Shown: one piece after another, positions 47,539-59,359 of the stretch
Numbering within the stretch: position 1 is the stretch's first letter
How the letters are laid out: every line of letters starts with the position of its first letter
Source of the DNA: Sclerotinia nivalis
Lineage: Eukaryota > Ascomycota > Leotiomycetes > Helotiales > Sclerotiniaceae
DNA: 64,000 nucleotides
Direction: 5' to 3'
Assembly: GCA_029531795.1 (NCBI GenBank)
Contig: JAPEIS010000011.1
Location: 1,860,001-1,924,000, forward strand
Program-made: the position numbers and the translations under genes
Notes under the pieces: generated by a model
Told to the model about the DNA's origin: nothing
Databases searched by the model: none
What the model saw: the letters and a program-made list of their open reading frames with translations, nothing else

Positions 47539-48713
47539 TTAACCTGGTACTGGTACCGTAATATCGGTCCACTCCCGCGCGTGCGCAGAATCTAGATAAT
47601 CAGTGCGATTAAATACTTCACAAAACTTATGACAAAGCCTACAAATATGATAGTGGTCCTCAGAAGACTTTATATCGGCTACAAGGGTTAGCCCACAATC
47701 ACAATGCTTCTATTACGGATTTTCATTAGCAAGTTGACTTGGAAAGAGATAGAAATAGACGACAAGTGACGGAACACACTTACACCATGTCCATTAATTA
47801 TAGCCTCGAATTTTTCTCTGAAAAGCCGTAAGGGTTGTTTTATACAACCACCGCACAAGTAAAAGTCGACAGCTCCATTTGTCTGAGCTCTACGATTCAA
47901 ATACGAGAGACACTTGCAAACACCGGGCCATACTCCGAGAGGTACCATATCCTTGCAGCCATCTAAACCGCAGGGGTAGGATACGCGAGTGGCAGCAATT
48001 GCATACTCTTGATTTGCTCGAGTGGAGCCATGAATATGGTCTGTGATACGTTGCGCACAGGACTAGAGAATGGTGGTTAGCCTCTCGAAGTGAAAGTGAT
48101 ACAATGGATTAATTAGGAGAGATAACGGAAGAGGGAGAGAATCGACTAAATAAAAACATATGATGAAAGATCAACAATATAATAAAGATCGCAAACGAAA
48201 TGGCAGCAGGGATGAGAAACGGTCACGGAAAATTCACAAATTAACACGTACCTCACAAAGCTGGGTATTACAAATGATACACCTCATGGACTTGTTATAC
48301 TTATGTTGTTCTTCCGTCTCAACACAAGGCTTTAATGTTCGTGATCCAAACTTCGTCCAAACTTCCTCTTTATCATATACTAAACTTGTCTCATTCAATA
48401 CCGCAATGAATTCTTCCCATGAGACGCGATCGATGACACGCTCTATAAGAAAATCGATTTGATTCCACAGAGGAAGGGGTGTTAAGTCACCTTCTTCCGT
48501 CAAATTGGTGAAGGTAGAGGAATCTGTGGTTGCGCTTGAGTCTGAGGTGACTGAGGAGGTATCACTATCGCTGTCGTTCATAGCAGCATTGCTAGTACCA
48601 GTAGCAAAATCCGGAGTGCACTCGAGGGCTTGGAATTTGGCATTCAAAATCCTCAAAGCGTGCATCATTCCGGCATGTGTATCTGCGTGGAATGCGCTGA
48701 GGAACATTTTCAT
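47539..48713 (-). CDS. Uncharacterised cysteine-rich protein, tandem copy B
   Basis: Three exons (48713-48252, 48062-47784, 47706-47539) join in phase 0 to 302 residues. The N-terminal region includes a Ser/Thr/Asp-rich low-complexity stretch (SDSDTSSVTSDSSATTDSS), followed by LWNQIDFLIERVIDRVSWEEF, comparable to the equivalent helical region of copy A. Cysteine motifs: CIICNTQLCE, then SC, YPCGLDGC, VCKC, CGGC, HCDCG and ICRLCHKFC, ending REWTDITVPVPG. The last exon aligns by eye with the end of copy A (CDCG ... CRLC...C ... ITW), showing common descent. Divergence is high, so duplication is old. Function unknown. Confidence 0.75.
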
Positions 48714-49489
48714 GGTGTTCGAGATGATTGAAACTTTTCTGCTAAAAAGATATGGAGTCTGCTGTGTCTTTTGGAAATTTGAGCGTTTGCTTGACTTGAA
48801 ATGACGTACAATAATAGTGTACTACTGAGGATAGAAATATCGTATAGGAAGAAAGATATTTTGAAGATATAATAAATTGTCAAAAAATCAAGATAATGTG
48901 AGTTGCTCTTTATGGTCTGAGGAATATTGTAAGCTGAAGATAAAAGAATGAATCCAAGGACAGAAGCACCTCAATAAGTACTTGAAAGTTTCGCTTAGTA
49001 AGTAGTTCAAATTTTAGTTTCAGCATTTAAGAATGTTCTATCAGTTTAAATGACATGTACTAATTCATTTGAAGTTCACGCCATTTTTAGGTGCTCTACT
49101 AAGATCATCCCCCTCCTCAAACTAAATGTATATGGCCCGAGACTAGAGAACATCAAAAAACAATGAGAATAATAATATGTTTTCTAAACCACCAGACTCA
49201 AATGAGGAGACCTAAGTCTATGGTTCTTGAGTTACGTCATTGTCCTTGGTGTCAGGAAGATCTGTTGAATTAAACAGATTTTCTCAAACTCTAATACTTG
49301 TATTCCTTTCATAGTACTACACTAGAAATTCCCACGGCGGCCATTATTAACAAGTCTAGTTACAGGATACAGAGAATTCTTTCTTACTTCCACAACCCAA
49401 GCAGTATACGCAAAACCATCGCCAAAATGCAACTGTAAAATATCCGGAATAAAAATTAAAATCCCCCTAAAAAGGTTTCAGAACTAATT
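48714..49489. other. Spacer upstream of copy B
   Basis: About 780 bp, no gene seen; ends at the 3' tail of the LINE. Confidence 0.5.
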
Positions 49490-49787
49490 GATTGATTGAT
49501 TAAATTAACGTCTACACTGAGTCTAAGACTATCTAAGACGGCTAGGAGCTTTATAGGCTTCTAACAAGTAACAAATGGAGAATTGCTGGCCATATTCGAT
49601 TGTAGCTAATACAATTTGGGAAGATTGAAATAACCTCAATCTACTAATTTTTGAATGGGGGAAGTGAAAACTAATCTTGGGGAACAAAGCCCACCTTACA
49701 AATACTCTCGTATATAATAAGAAAAATAACAAATGAAATATGATATAATTCGAAATTAGAACGATTTACCCTACATAGAGGGGTAAA

Positions 49788-49837
49788 TTGATCAAATTGA
49801 CCAAATTGACCAAATTGATCAAATTGATCCAATTAAT
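49788..49837. repeat. 9-bp minisatellite in LINE 3' region
   Basis: About six tandem copies of a nonamer of the type AAATTGA(C/T)C. Variation between copies is confined mainly to C/T at one position, as expected after C-to-T mutation. Confidence 0.8.
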
Positions 49838-50289
49838 CATTTTCTCTCAGTTCATTTTCTTCACCTTTGTCTTCTTGTTCTACATCCTTTTGTATTCTAA
49901 TTAGATGTTATGATCTGATGATTATTTTTGTTTCCTCGATAAATTCAAAGGTTTTAATGATTCCTACTTTGGTGTGAAGTAGGTATTTCATAGTGAGTCA
50001 AAAGGTAGAATTGTTTTTCTTGAATATTTTTCTTGTTGATTTATATAACAGATAATTGAGCAGAAGATGATTAGGAGATTCTTTCTTTCTATATCTACAA
50101 TTATTATTTGCTGAGATTCCGAATCGTTGTAAGTAAGATTTGAAATATCCATGATCGATTTTAAGCTGAAATAAAGCACTAATAGAGTTTCTCTTGGTAT
50201 TTTCTAGAATTCCGATCTTTGAGTTAATCTTTCAAGGGTATATTTTCGAATAGGCCGAATTAGATGAATAAAGAAGAGTATTCTATTCT

Positions 50290-50790
50290 TCGGATTTCGT
50301 TCTTTTGATATTCATTCTTAAGAAAGCAAAATTGGTTTCCTTTGATGATGATCTTTGTTTTGTAGCTTCTTTTGTCAAAGCATCGATCAATTCGTTTCCT
50401 TTAACGGAGGTATGCTTTAGAATTCAATTAAGGGAGATTTCAGTTCCTTTTCTAAGGAGAGTTTCTGTAGCTTTGATTGTTCTAATTTGGTATATCTGGC
50501 TAGGAGTATTAGAGGGTATTTTCAATCGGTATAATCCGGCTTGATTATTTGAGTAGATTTTGAATTTTTCGTTTGGTTGAGCAATGGAGCTAGTTTATTC
50601 GATTGTTCTAGTGATTCCAAGAAGTTCATCATTGTAGACAAGCTGATTCATTTTAATATTGATGGTTTCCTAGTGTGAAATCTGATCATTCGATAGAATA
50701 ATTGCAATTCCGATATCAATTCCGATTTCGTTCAAAATGAATGAAGTATCAGTATATATTGTAATAGTGTTTTTGTATCTGTATTTGAAT
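50290..50790 (-). pseudogene. RNase H domain relic of the LINE
   Basis: Minus-strand fragments YTDTSFILNEIGIDIGIAII, VYNDELLGITRTIEQ, YSNNQAGLYRLKIPSNTPSQ and LKHTSVKGNELIDALTKEAT correspond in order to the RNase H module of Tad-type LINEs (TDxS, E-L-L-G, S-DNQAAL, GHxxVxGNExAD). The second Asp reads Asn (SNNQ) and the GH motif is altered; stop codons interrupt it. Non-functional. Confidence 0.78.
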
Positions 50791-51901
50791 ATAAGATTAT
50801 AGATAATTGCGGTATCCTTTTTTGCTAGTTTGCTGATATTGATTTTGTATGGAGTATTTCTTTTTCAAGGAGGGAAGTGAAAGTGATCGATCTTTTTTAG
50901 GGTTAAAGGATCGAAATCTTCTTCGATTGATTTTATGATCTTTTCAAGTTGAGTAAGTTTCGATAGTTTCCTTTGAGGGGTTGTTATTGTATTTAGAGTT
51001 TCCCTTTTGGTGGCTAGTTTGTTTATAATTGTATTGATGGGATGGGAAGACGAGATTTTCAATAATCTGAAAGTATATTGTTTGATTTCAGTGTTTAATT
51101 TGATCTTCGGAGGGCATAAAGCGGTTTTCATTTTTATTGGCTTTATGTTAAGATCACATAGGCAAAGAATCAATTAGTCGTAAAACCGTAGCCAAACTTT
51201 TCATTACCCTTTCTAATCATGAATAAACTATTACTTTTAAGTTCAATCAATAAAGAGATATCAGAACGCCTATAGTTCGCCACCATTCCTGTCCTTTCAT
51301 AAGCGATACAAAGAAGCTTGTTTACTAAACATTCCAAACTGATCGATGACGTTCCTACGCTGATGATTCGAAATGAGAACGCCTCCGTTTAGGTTTCTTG
51401 TTTTGACGAAACTGTTGCGTGATCGTAACACTTTATTGGTGAGGTTTTGAAGATTTCTAGAATCTTATGTAGAGCAAGATTCTGGAGTAATTGAAGAGTC
51501 TTTTTGAACGAGGCTTGATTTTTCTATTAGATGATTGATCTATAATCAGCTATGCTAGTGATATATATTATATAGAGCTATTTTAGTGTTTTAGGGCTTA
51601 GTCTTTTTTTAGTATTAGTTAACCTGGCTATTCAATAGAATGAAGTCTTAGCTTGAATTGTTTGAATAGCAATATGCTGTTTGAAGTTGAGGCCGGGATC
51701 GAACTATATTCCTAACTATCTGACCAATGATGAAGGTTGTACAATCTCAGAATTTGGGAGCTTGATTGAAGCATCTTTAGTGTATTTGGATATAGAGAAA
51801 TGTATTAATTCCGTTTTTGCTAAATCGAATTGGATAACGTTTTTCTCATCGAGAGTATAAATTTGTTTGATTACTTTTTCGAGGGAAAGGATATTCTTTT
51901 T

Positions 51902-52700
51902 TCAGTTTGAAAAATGAATGATTATGGTTATATCATTAATATACGAAAGATATTCAATTGAATTCGATTGAAAGAGATCTCGAATATAGATTAGGAAAAG
52001 GATTGGTGAGATTGGATTTCCTTGAGGGATTCCGGTGTTGATTGGTTTAAAAGCTTCGGTCTGATTATCGAACGAAAGTTTGAGTAATCTTTCTTTCAAA
52101 AATGATGAGATCTATGTAATAAGATTAATTGGAAGATTGAGATTCTTATAGATATCTAAGAATCGATTTTTGGATATATAATCGAAGGTCCCTTTGATAT
52201 TTAGAAAAAGAATTAAGGTTTTCTTTTTGTTTTTTGAATTCCTTTCGATTTCGGTGGTAAGTAGTATCACAGAGGCAACAGACAGGACAACAGGAATCAC
52301 TTTTATTAATAAGACGTAGCTCGAAGAGCTACGTTTCTATAGAAGGAACGGTTCCTTAAATACATTTATGTGTAGCGCTAGCCCCGACCGGGGCTAGCCT
52401 ACACTTATCCGAGGTCCGACTCCTATGGGTCGGAACCCGAGCGGTCTCCGTATACCATATACGGGGACCCCGTGACAAGTAGGATTGTTGTATCGATGAT
52501 TGATTTCTTTTGTTTTTTATTCATTTGGGAATGATGAAGTAGTTTTGTTGTTTCAGCAAAATAGCTAAACTTTTGAGTTAATATCTTTTCATTTATTTTG
52601 TTTAAATAATTCAAAAAAGCAATAACTCTATATACTTTTGGAATAGAATAATCTGGTTTCGAAGGTTTTTTGAGTATAGCTCCAATAGTTTGTTTCTAAT
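51902..52700 (-). pseudogene. Reverse transcriptase relic of the LINE, catalytic Asp lost
   Basis: Recognisable reverse-transcriptase motifs spread over several frames and broken by the LTR insertion. Box A reads FLNIKG where active elements have F(L)D(V/I)KGAFD, and the core YxDD box reads YINDI, so one catalytic Asp in each box appears changed to Asn. That is the expected outcome of G-to-A (C-to-T on the other strand) mutation. Not functional. Confidence 0.8.
52265..52477 (-). mobile_element. Solo LTR, 213 bp, inserted in the LINE
   Basis: A block of normal GC content interrupts the AT-rich LINE reverse transcriptase between the IIDTTILL and TTEIERNSK segments. Read on the minus strand it begins TGTCACGGGG and ends CTCTGTGATA, i.e. 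TG...TA with terminal inverted hexamers TGTCAC/GTGATA, one transition away from the usual TG...CA. Both sides carry the 5-bp direct repeat AGTAG (52260-52264 and 52478-52482), the target-duplication size of Ty1/copia and Ty3/gypsy elements. Internally there are three perfect or near-perfect dyads: around ACGTAGCTC/GAGCTACGT, TAGCCCCG/CGGGGCTA and CCGAC/GTCGG. No internal retroelement genes remain nearby, so it is a solo LTR. Confidence 0.82.
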
Positions 52701-53687
52701 AAGAAGAATGATAATCGAGATTAATCAAATTATTGAAAAGAATAAAAAAAGCTTTTGGGATCGCTTTGTAAACTCGAATAATGATCTCTTGAGTAATTCC
52801 GTTTGGGCTAAGGGTCTTTCCTTTGATTTTAGCTGAATAGATATTGAAAAGTTTATTTTCAATGAGATTAGGCTATTCCCATTTTTTCGATTGTTTATAT
52901 CTTTTCTATTCAGGTATAGTTGTATATAGGGGGGGAGGGAAAAGGGTAGATCTAAAGGCTGAACATTTTCCTTCGAATGAGCTTTCAAGCTGAGAGGGGC
53001 TAGATTGAATATTCGGGATCCTTTCGGTTCGAAGATCTTTCGTATATGACATTGCTTTGAAGATCGTTTGAGTATCCTCCTTTTCAAGGAATTCGTTTCA
53101 GTGATTCTTTTTTGCTGTTTTAATAGCTTGAAAGTAATGATTCCTTGCTGATTGGTAGATTTTCTTGATTTCAGAACTATATTCGCAGCGGAATATAAGT
53201 ACATGTAATATTCGACAGATATCGAGTAAACTTCTGTCATATACAAAACCACGTTGTAAAATTGTATATATGTTTGAAACTAGAACTATGTTAGTACGAA
53301 CTATTATAAATAGTGTAGTTGAAGAGTTTCCAAATATTGTTTCGCGTGACTTAGTGTCGGGATCACGATCATATGATCATAGAGAGAACCGTAGTTAAAT
53401 CATATGATCATAAGGGGTTGTACGAGCTCCTTCAAATATATATTTAAGAAGCTCGTTCTTTCAATATAGAATAGTGACAATCAAGAAACAAGTTTTATCA
53501 AATAGACTAAAGTACTTTACACTTTGAACCTTATCAATTGATACCAACACTTAGATTTATATTTGAGCAAATTGATAAATGACTATCTATTATAATTGCT
53601 GTATTGTAATTGATTGAATCCAGATCTAGTTTGCACAATTCTAAATCTACAAGAGCGAAGAGGGCAGAAACTATATCAAAGAGGATA

Positions 53688-54070
53688 CAGTGTTGATTGA
53701 TTGATTGATTGATTGATTTGATTTAACGTCCACACTGAGTCTAAGACTATCTAGGACGGCTAGGGGCTCTATGAGCTCCTAGTTGATGCTATGGGGAGTT
53801 GTATGCTAGTTAGTATACAGTTTGTATAGTTTGGGTTTCTTTTCAATCTTTGAAATGTTGATTGAGGGCAAGTGAAAACTAATATTGGGGAACAAAGCCC
53901 GATATCTTTATTCTCTAAGATCTTTCCTTTTTTGTTCTTTCTTTACCCTTTGCTAATTAAAGCATTCTATTGATATAATCTTCTTCTTCGATCCAATCTG
54001 TTATTCCGATACCCACTTTCTACAAAGGTCAAGAATTATCTCCGTCAAGATTACCTCCAGCATAGCAAAA
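53688..54070 (-). mobile_element. Second LINE 3'-end fragment
   Basis: A (TTGA)n tail at about 53691-53718 is followed on the plus strand by ACGTCCACACTGAGTCTAAG and the CTATCTAGGACGGCTAGG segment, matching 49505-49545 of the large LINE nearly base for base, again up to GGGGAACAAAGCCC (about 53885-53900 versus 49678-49692). Same orientation. Homology fades further upstream, so the copy seems 5'-truncated. Its exact upstream end is uncertain. Confidence 0.7.
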
Positions 54071-56859
54071 GGGTCCTCATACTAGTGAAAAACAATTGGG
54101 AAACATTACTCTTCTTAGTTCGAACTCATTTATTAGCTTCTTTGTATGCCTTTCTAGATGTGATGATCTCCAGTTTTATTTGAATGTAAATAATCGAAAC
54201 CGCCGAATGGAATATCGATCGTTTGAATATAATAATAATGAGGTATAGCCCTAACCCTATCCATATATATACAAAAAATATTTTCATAAAATCGAGGAAA
54301 AAGTGTAATATCGTATTGATGCCCAGAATATAGTATTAATTGATAGATGATAGTATTCTTTGTTTCATGATAATCGTAATATTAAAATGAATGTATTTTC
54401 GATAATCGATTATCGAAAAAAGATATAAAATGCGAATAAAACAATAACAAATTCTATATCGAAAAGACCCTTCTAAAATAGAAAGGACTTACTAGACATA
54501 TCATACCTTGTATTGAGGTAATAATCAATAGCAGATATTGAATCTAACCAGGGCTTCTGTAGCCATCGTCCGTATTTTGGGTTGATGTTCGTTCATCCTT
54601 TCGAAGATATTAATACTGTAAAATCGTAATAACCCCTCCATCGTGAATATCGTAATCAGGAAACCCTCTTTCTCTCTTCCAATGTATCCGATTCCATCAA
54701 ATGATTCAATCTTAGCTCTGCAGACTCTCAATAGAGAGCTGGAGGTTCGTAGAGGGCACCACGTACAGGTGTTGAGTCTTCGCCCTCCAGGATACAGTGT
54801 GTTCTTCCCCTTAGCCACATATCTATGCTATACCTACTTTATAGAGTTTCATACTCTATAGGTGCGATCCACGCCTTATATCCAAATCATTAAATCACAG
54901 CAATCTTACAAAAAACAAAAACCACAAATGATAACTATAAGAAATACGAAATAATAAGACTCTCAAGAAGCGATCATGTGACCCTGGAGGGAAGCTATAC
55001 TAAAGTCTATTTAACGAGATGTGAGATCTCGGGGGTTTTATTTCTAATTCTGGTTTTTTGATATAGGATATAATCAATAGATATATCATCTTTATTGCTG
55101 AAGACAGATAGTTTTCTAGATACTTTCAGAATGATACAATAACTACACAAGAATGAGCACGAGCAAGGAAAAGAAATCGAATTCAATTCCAAATTCAAAT
55201 CTAAATCCAACAATTACACACACCGTACGTAATCTTACCTCCTGCCGCCAATCACCACCACCTCCTCCTCCCTCCTCCTCTCTCCCACCCCAGAATCCAA
55301 AATCCATTCCCACGAAAACCCAATAAAAACCATACATACTTCCAAAATATATGTATACAGACACACACCAGCACACCCCAAATATTTTACTCATAAAACG
55401 ATATACTACGATATTATACAGCACTATACTATAAATCCCACCTCGCTCAAAATCCCCAAGAGGATAAAATTGCACTATTAAACCTATTAAGCCTACTAAG
55501 CCTCTTACCCAAAGCAAAATCATCATGAGTGAGAAGTGTGCATGAGCAATATATAACCAATAAGAGATATTTTACCTTTCTTAATCCCTTGATCGTCTAC
55601 TAATTTACTAGTCACCATTACCACCAATCTATACCAACAAATAATTCTCATAATTCCTATAATCGTCGTAAAAAAAAACAAGCAAAAGAATCAAAAAAGT
55701 ATCAAAATCGATGATTTTCTTTCGAGTCACTTGCAGGAAAACTGCCGAGTTCTTTTACAACACAACATACATCAGTATTAAACAAGCATATCTATCCGAC
55801 CTCACATGTTCCACCGGAGCAAATTTTCGGTGATCGGGATCTTGATAGTACATAAATTTGGAAACATGGATGGTTTGTCCAGGAACTGTTGGTATTTGTC
55901 ATTTTCCTTTCTTGACAATTCCATCACCATGTAATGTAATCTTACCAGCAAAAATCTCACGGGATGATAATCTAGTAAGCTGGATGTAAAACTTGTCTGG
56001 TATCTATATGTAAGTCCTAGGCATTGTGCACGATATGGTGTCTACACTGTATAAAACCGAAAAAAAAAATTATTCCTAACCAAAGAATCCATAAATCCCG
56101 AGCAACGACGAGTATGAATATAATATTCCATCCTTCACTGTCAAGATCAGATCAGATCAGAGGCCAAAACAAAAATAAAGGATGACTTTGTAGCGGTTTT
56201 CGTAGCATGGAGTTTATCACCATCGTACTAGAGATTTTTTTGCGCTGGATCCAGGATTTGATATGATATAAAAGGTTTCTTTACTCCCACCTCTCCCTTT
56301 CCGTATGTTTTGAACACTGCTTGTTTGTAATCTTATTCCAACAGATAGAAAAGAATGTAAAGCACGTAAATGTCAAGATTGGCAGTATCCCGCACAATTC
56401 GCAAAAAGCTGCATGTAACAAAAACCTTCAAAAGTAATCATGAAGAACTTTAGTTTTAGCAGGGTCTTACTGAGAGCGCAGGAAGGGGTATTACTACATT
56501 CAAGACCGAACATAACCGCCAGTGATCATGAGGACGAAATACGATGAAACTTGGGAAATGTGTTTGGATTTGGTTAAAAGCTCGAGATAAGATTAAGAGT
56601 CTTCCTTTTCCTCCTAGTAAATACACCTAACCATCACAAGCGACACCGAAAATCTTATCTCTGGAGATACCAAGGAAGTCTTTGAAAGATTCCATTTTGG
56701 GAGGTTAAATCACGAGGCTGCGGAGGTCATGGTCAGAGAGTAGAACCTCTTCTTCTACCAATCAATTAGCTTAGCATTAGCATTAGCATTAGCATTAACG
56801 CTGTGCTCAATAGTTTAGGTATTGTGATTGAATCCAACTTCAATGGTTGGATTACACAT
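54071..56859. other. Gene-poor AT-rich region
   Basis: Nearly 2.8 kb without a supported gene. Contains pyrimidine-rich tracts (CCTCCTCC type at about 55250-55290) and a TTAGCA hexanucleotide array near 56769-56796. The 3' part is presumably the terminator of the folate gene. Confidence 0.5.
56769..56797 (+). repeat. TTAGCA hexanucleotide repeat
   Basis: About five tandem units of TTAGCA (TTAGCATTAGCATTAGCATT...), 60 bp downstream of the folate gene's stop. Confidence 0.85.
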
Positions 56860-58735
56860 TCATATTCTGTAGATTGCATCTGCCATCTTAGCAACCAAAG
56901 CCATTGATGGTGAATGTACCCTCACAATATCAGCTCCACCTTGAATCGCCGCTGTCACTGTAGCTGCGGTTCCCCAATCCCTTTCACGCGGTACTTTAAC
57001 ACCGGTTATGTTACCAATGAACTTTTTTCGGCTAGTTCCCAACAACCATGGCAAGCCTCGCAGGCCAGGCCAATCACGTAATTCATCCATTCGACGAAGA
57101 ATCTCAAGGTTTTGATCTTGCGTTTTTGCAAATCCTATCCCAGGATCTAGAATGATACGCCATCGACGGACACCTGCTGCCTCTGCCTCTGCTACTCGCT
57201 CTAGTAGTTCTTTTGCAATTGTTGGAATGAGGCCTTCAGGCTCATAGTTTGTGAGAGTAGTCATAGTCGCCGGAGTTCCTCTCATATGCATAAGACAGAC
57301 CGTTTTCCCAAGTTGGGCCATGGTGGATAGCATATCGGGATCACGTTGACCTGAAGAGACATCATTAATGATATCCGCACCTGCTTCGACAGCAGCCCTA
57401 GCAACAGATGCTCTATAAGTATCGATACTAACTGCTACATTCTTGGGGAGTTTTCCATCTCTAATCCCCTGAATGGTCGGTAAAACGCGACTTGCTTCGA
57501 CCTCAGGGGATACTTCCGGCGCACCGGGCGCAGTTGATTGACCACCTACATCAATGATAGTTGCTCCGTCCGCAATGATTTGTGAGGACTTGTCTCGTGC
57601 AAATGTTCCGTCATTGCAATTCTCCCCTCCATCTGAGAAAGAGTCGGGTGTAATATTCAGGATTACCATTACATGGGTTTGACGATTCGTTTTCAGAGCA
57701 TGTATTGGAGGAATGGATGGATTCAATGGAGTTATAGTTGATAAAGGGGTTGGAGATAACGACAATGCATTTAAATAATCCTGGGTAAACTTCCACGGAG
57801 ATTTCGGATTCAAAGGTTGTCCAGGAATAAGCCTTAAATCATATCAGTAAAGAGTATGCTTCTGGAATGGATTGGTGTGAAAGTACTCGGCCAGTGGTCT
57901 CAAAACGAACTCCCGTTCAAGCATACCAGGATGAGGTATCTGTAATCTGGGGTGATCTACAACCTCATTGCCGTAAAGTAGAATGTCAAGATCAATATTC
58001 CTTGGACCCTTGTCAACGATCTTTTTCCTACCCATCTCATTCTCAATAGCTTGAAGCTCATCCAGTAGAGCAAGTGGTTCTAAGGTTGTTTCTACCTATT
58101 GATCAATATTAGCTAAAGCTTATTGCAGTATCTCAATTTTGCATAAACGAATCTCATTATCTCGTAAAGTTGGTGTTGGAGATGCTGTTGCTCAAAATCA
58201 AACATCTTCAAAACACTCTTACAAAGTTGGTATACATGTCCCAATAAGCAAAGTGCAATACGTATAATCACGTGGGTATAAATCGGTACCAATTTAATGC
58301 GAAAATAGAACTTACCTCACAAGCTCCATTGAGGAAGTTATTTTGATCAAGAACATACATAGGTTCAGTTTCCCATAACCCACTAGTTCTTCTAATTTTA
58401 ATCCCCCTCTCTGACATTTTGTTGCAGGCCATTTCTATCCATGCCACTCGATCACCAAGATTACTCCCCAAAGCAACATATGCAAGTTGAGGTTGACCTT
58501 GAGGTTTAGAGAGCTTCGTCAGATCATTTTCACTCGGTTGATTAGTATTGAGTGGATGTTGAGTCCATGGTGGCAATGAGCTTGCACTGTCAGAACTAAA
58601 ACTTCGAGAGGTCGAGGTCGAGGTCGAATTTGTAGAGTTTTTAAATTTACAGATTCCGTAAAAAGGTGTTTTAATAAATGATCGTGGTGACGTTACAACG
58701 CGTCTCACCACGGATGGTAATAGACAGCTCCTCAT
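56860..58735 (-). CDS. FOL1: Bifunctional folate synthesis enzyme: HPPK and DHPS
   Basis: Three exons (58735-58316, 58095-57887, 57832-56860) give 533 residues. The N-terminus (MRSCLLPSVVRRVVTSPRSF...) is a mitochondrial presequence. HPPK (about residues 80-210): YVALGSNLGDR, LWETEPMYVLDQNNFLNGACE across exons 1-2, GPRNIDLDILLYG, PHPGMLEREFVLRPLAE. DHPS follows (about 250-530): NITPDSFSDGG, DVGGQSTAPGA, INDVSSG, LDPGIGFAK, GTSRKKFIG and IVRVHSP. A 54-nt intron (57886-57833) with branch site TACTGAT and acceptor AAG joins LRPLAE to LIPGQPLNP and removes an in-frame TGA. HPPK pyrophosphorylates 6-hydroxymethyl-dihydropterin; DHPS adds p-aminobenzoate and is the sulfonamide target. The DHNA aldolase domains of yeast Fol1 are absent upstream, so the enzyme looks bifunctional. 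Very confident. Confidence 0.95.
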
Positions 58736-59359
58736 GAGTGTAGAGTCTTCTCTTTCTTGCTGATATAGAAGGGCAATTTAATCGAGGAAATTTGAGGTTT
58801 GAGGGCAAACTTTGTTGATAAGTGGCTGAATAGGTTCCCGTATTCACGGACAACGGCGAATTGTGGTAACATGATTGGCCATGACCATTCTATTCAAGCT
58901 TCGGCCAAAACAAATCGGTATCTGTAAGATTAGCATGGATATAGAATTTCTGTACTCGAGTAATGAATGATCTTTGAATTGAAAGTTAAAAGTAACCAAT
59001 TCATATGAAAGTAACTAATAACGAATCCATACAAACTTGCCCCCCGTTTCCGCAATTTGGAAACAATTCAAGGCACGTGCATGCATGCAGGTCCAATCAT
59101 GGCTTACCCCGACGCTAACAGCCATACCGAGGCATCTTTTCTCACACCGGGTCATTTGTACCCCAGGATGATTTCCTTTATTTAGAGGAACTGGAACTGT
59201 TCCGAGGTATCAAGAATCTCTTCAAATAAATCCATCTGTTCTTCATCTACATTAAAAGACCTCTTCTTACTACTGATCAATCGTTTCTCAAATATTATAT
59301 CCTTGATTCTACACTACATCAAATACATCTATATCATCACAAACAAAAGTCCCACAACC
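58736..59359. promoter_or_regulatory. Divergent promoter region of FOL1 and the nitronate monooxygenase-like gene
   Basis: A 624-bp spacer between divergent starts. No coding sequence seen; it should carry both promoters. Confidence 0.45.

Larger units (their letters stand above)
49490..53300 (-). mobile_element. Degraded Tad-like LINE retrotransposon
   Basis: A very AT-rich element on the minus strand, riddled with stops and frameshifts. Pieces in order from its 5' side: linker segments (GKTLSPNGITQEIIIRVYKA, about 52725-52830), reverse transcriptase palm start (ILKKPSKPDYSIPKVYRVIA, about 52625-52680), box A (LILFLNIKGTFDYISKNR, about 52150-52220), the INTGIPQGNPISPILFLIY motif and YINDITII box (about 51900-52050), then an RNase H domain (YTDTSFILNEIGIDIGIAII, YSNNQAGLYRLKIPS, about 50290-50780). 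The 3' end is marked by a TTGA-type tetranucleotide tail at 49489-49503. A solo LTR splits the reverse transcriptase (52265-52477). The 5' boundary is uncertain. Confidence 0.85.

Noticed and set aside
52265..52477. SINE with tRNA-like B box (GGGTTCCGACC) or a MITE
   Set aside because: The TG...TA ends, 5-bp target duplication and matching terminal hexamers fit a solo LTR better; no A box or true terminal inverted repeats.
57844..57846. In-frame TGA between HPPK and DHPS as a nonsense mutation
   Set aside because: A 54-nt intron with a good branch site removes it and joins conserved sequence LRPLAE-LIPGQPLNP in phase.
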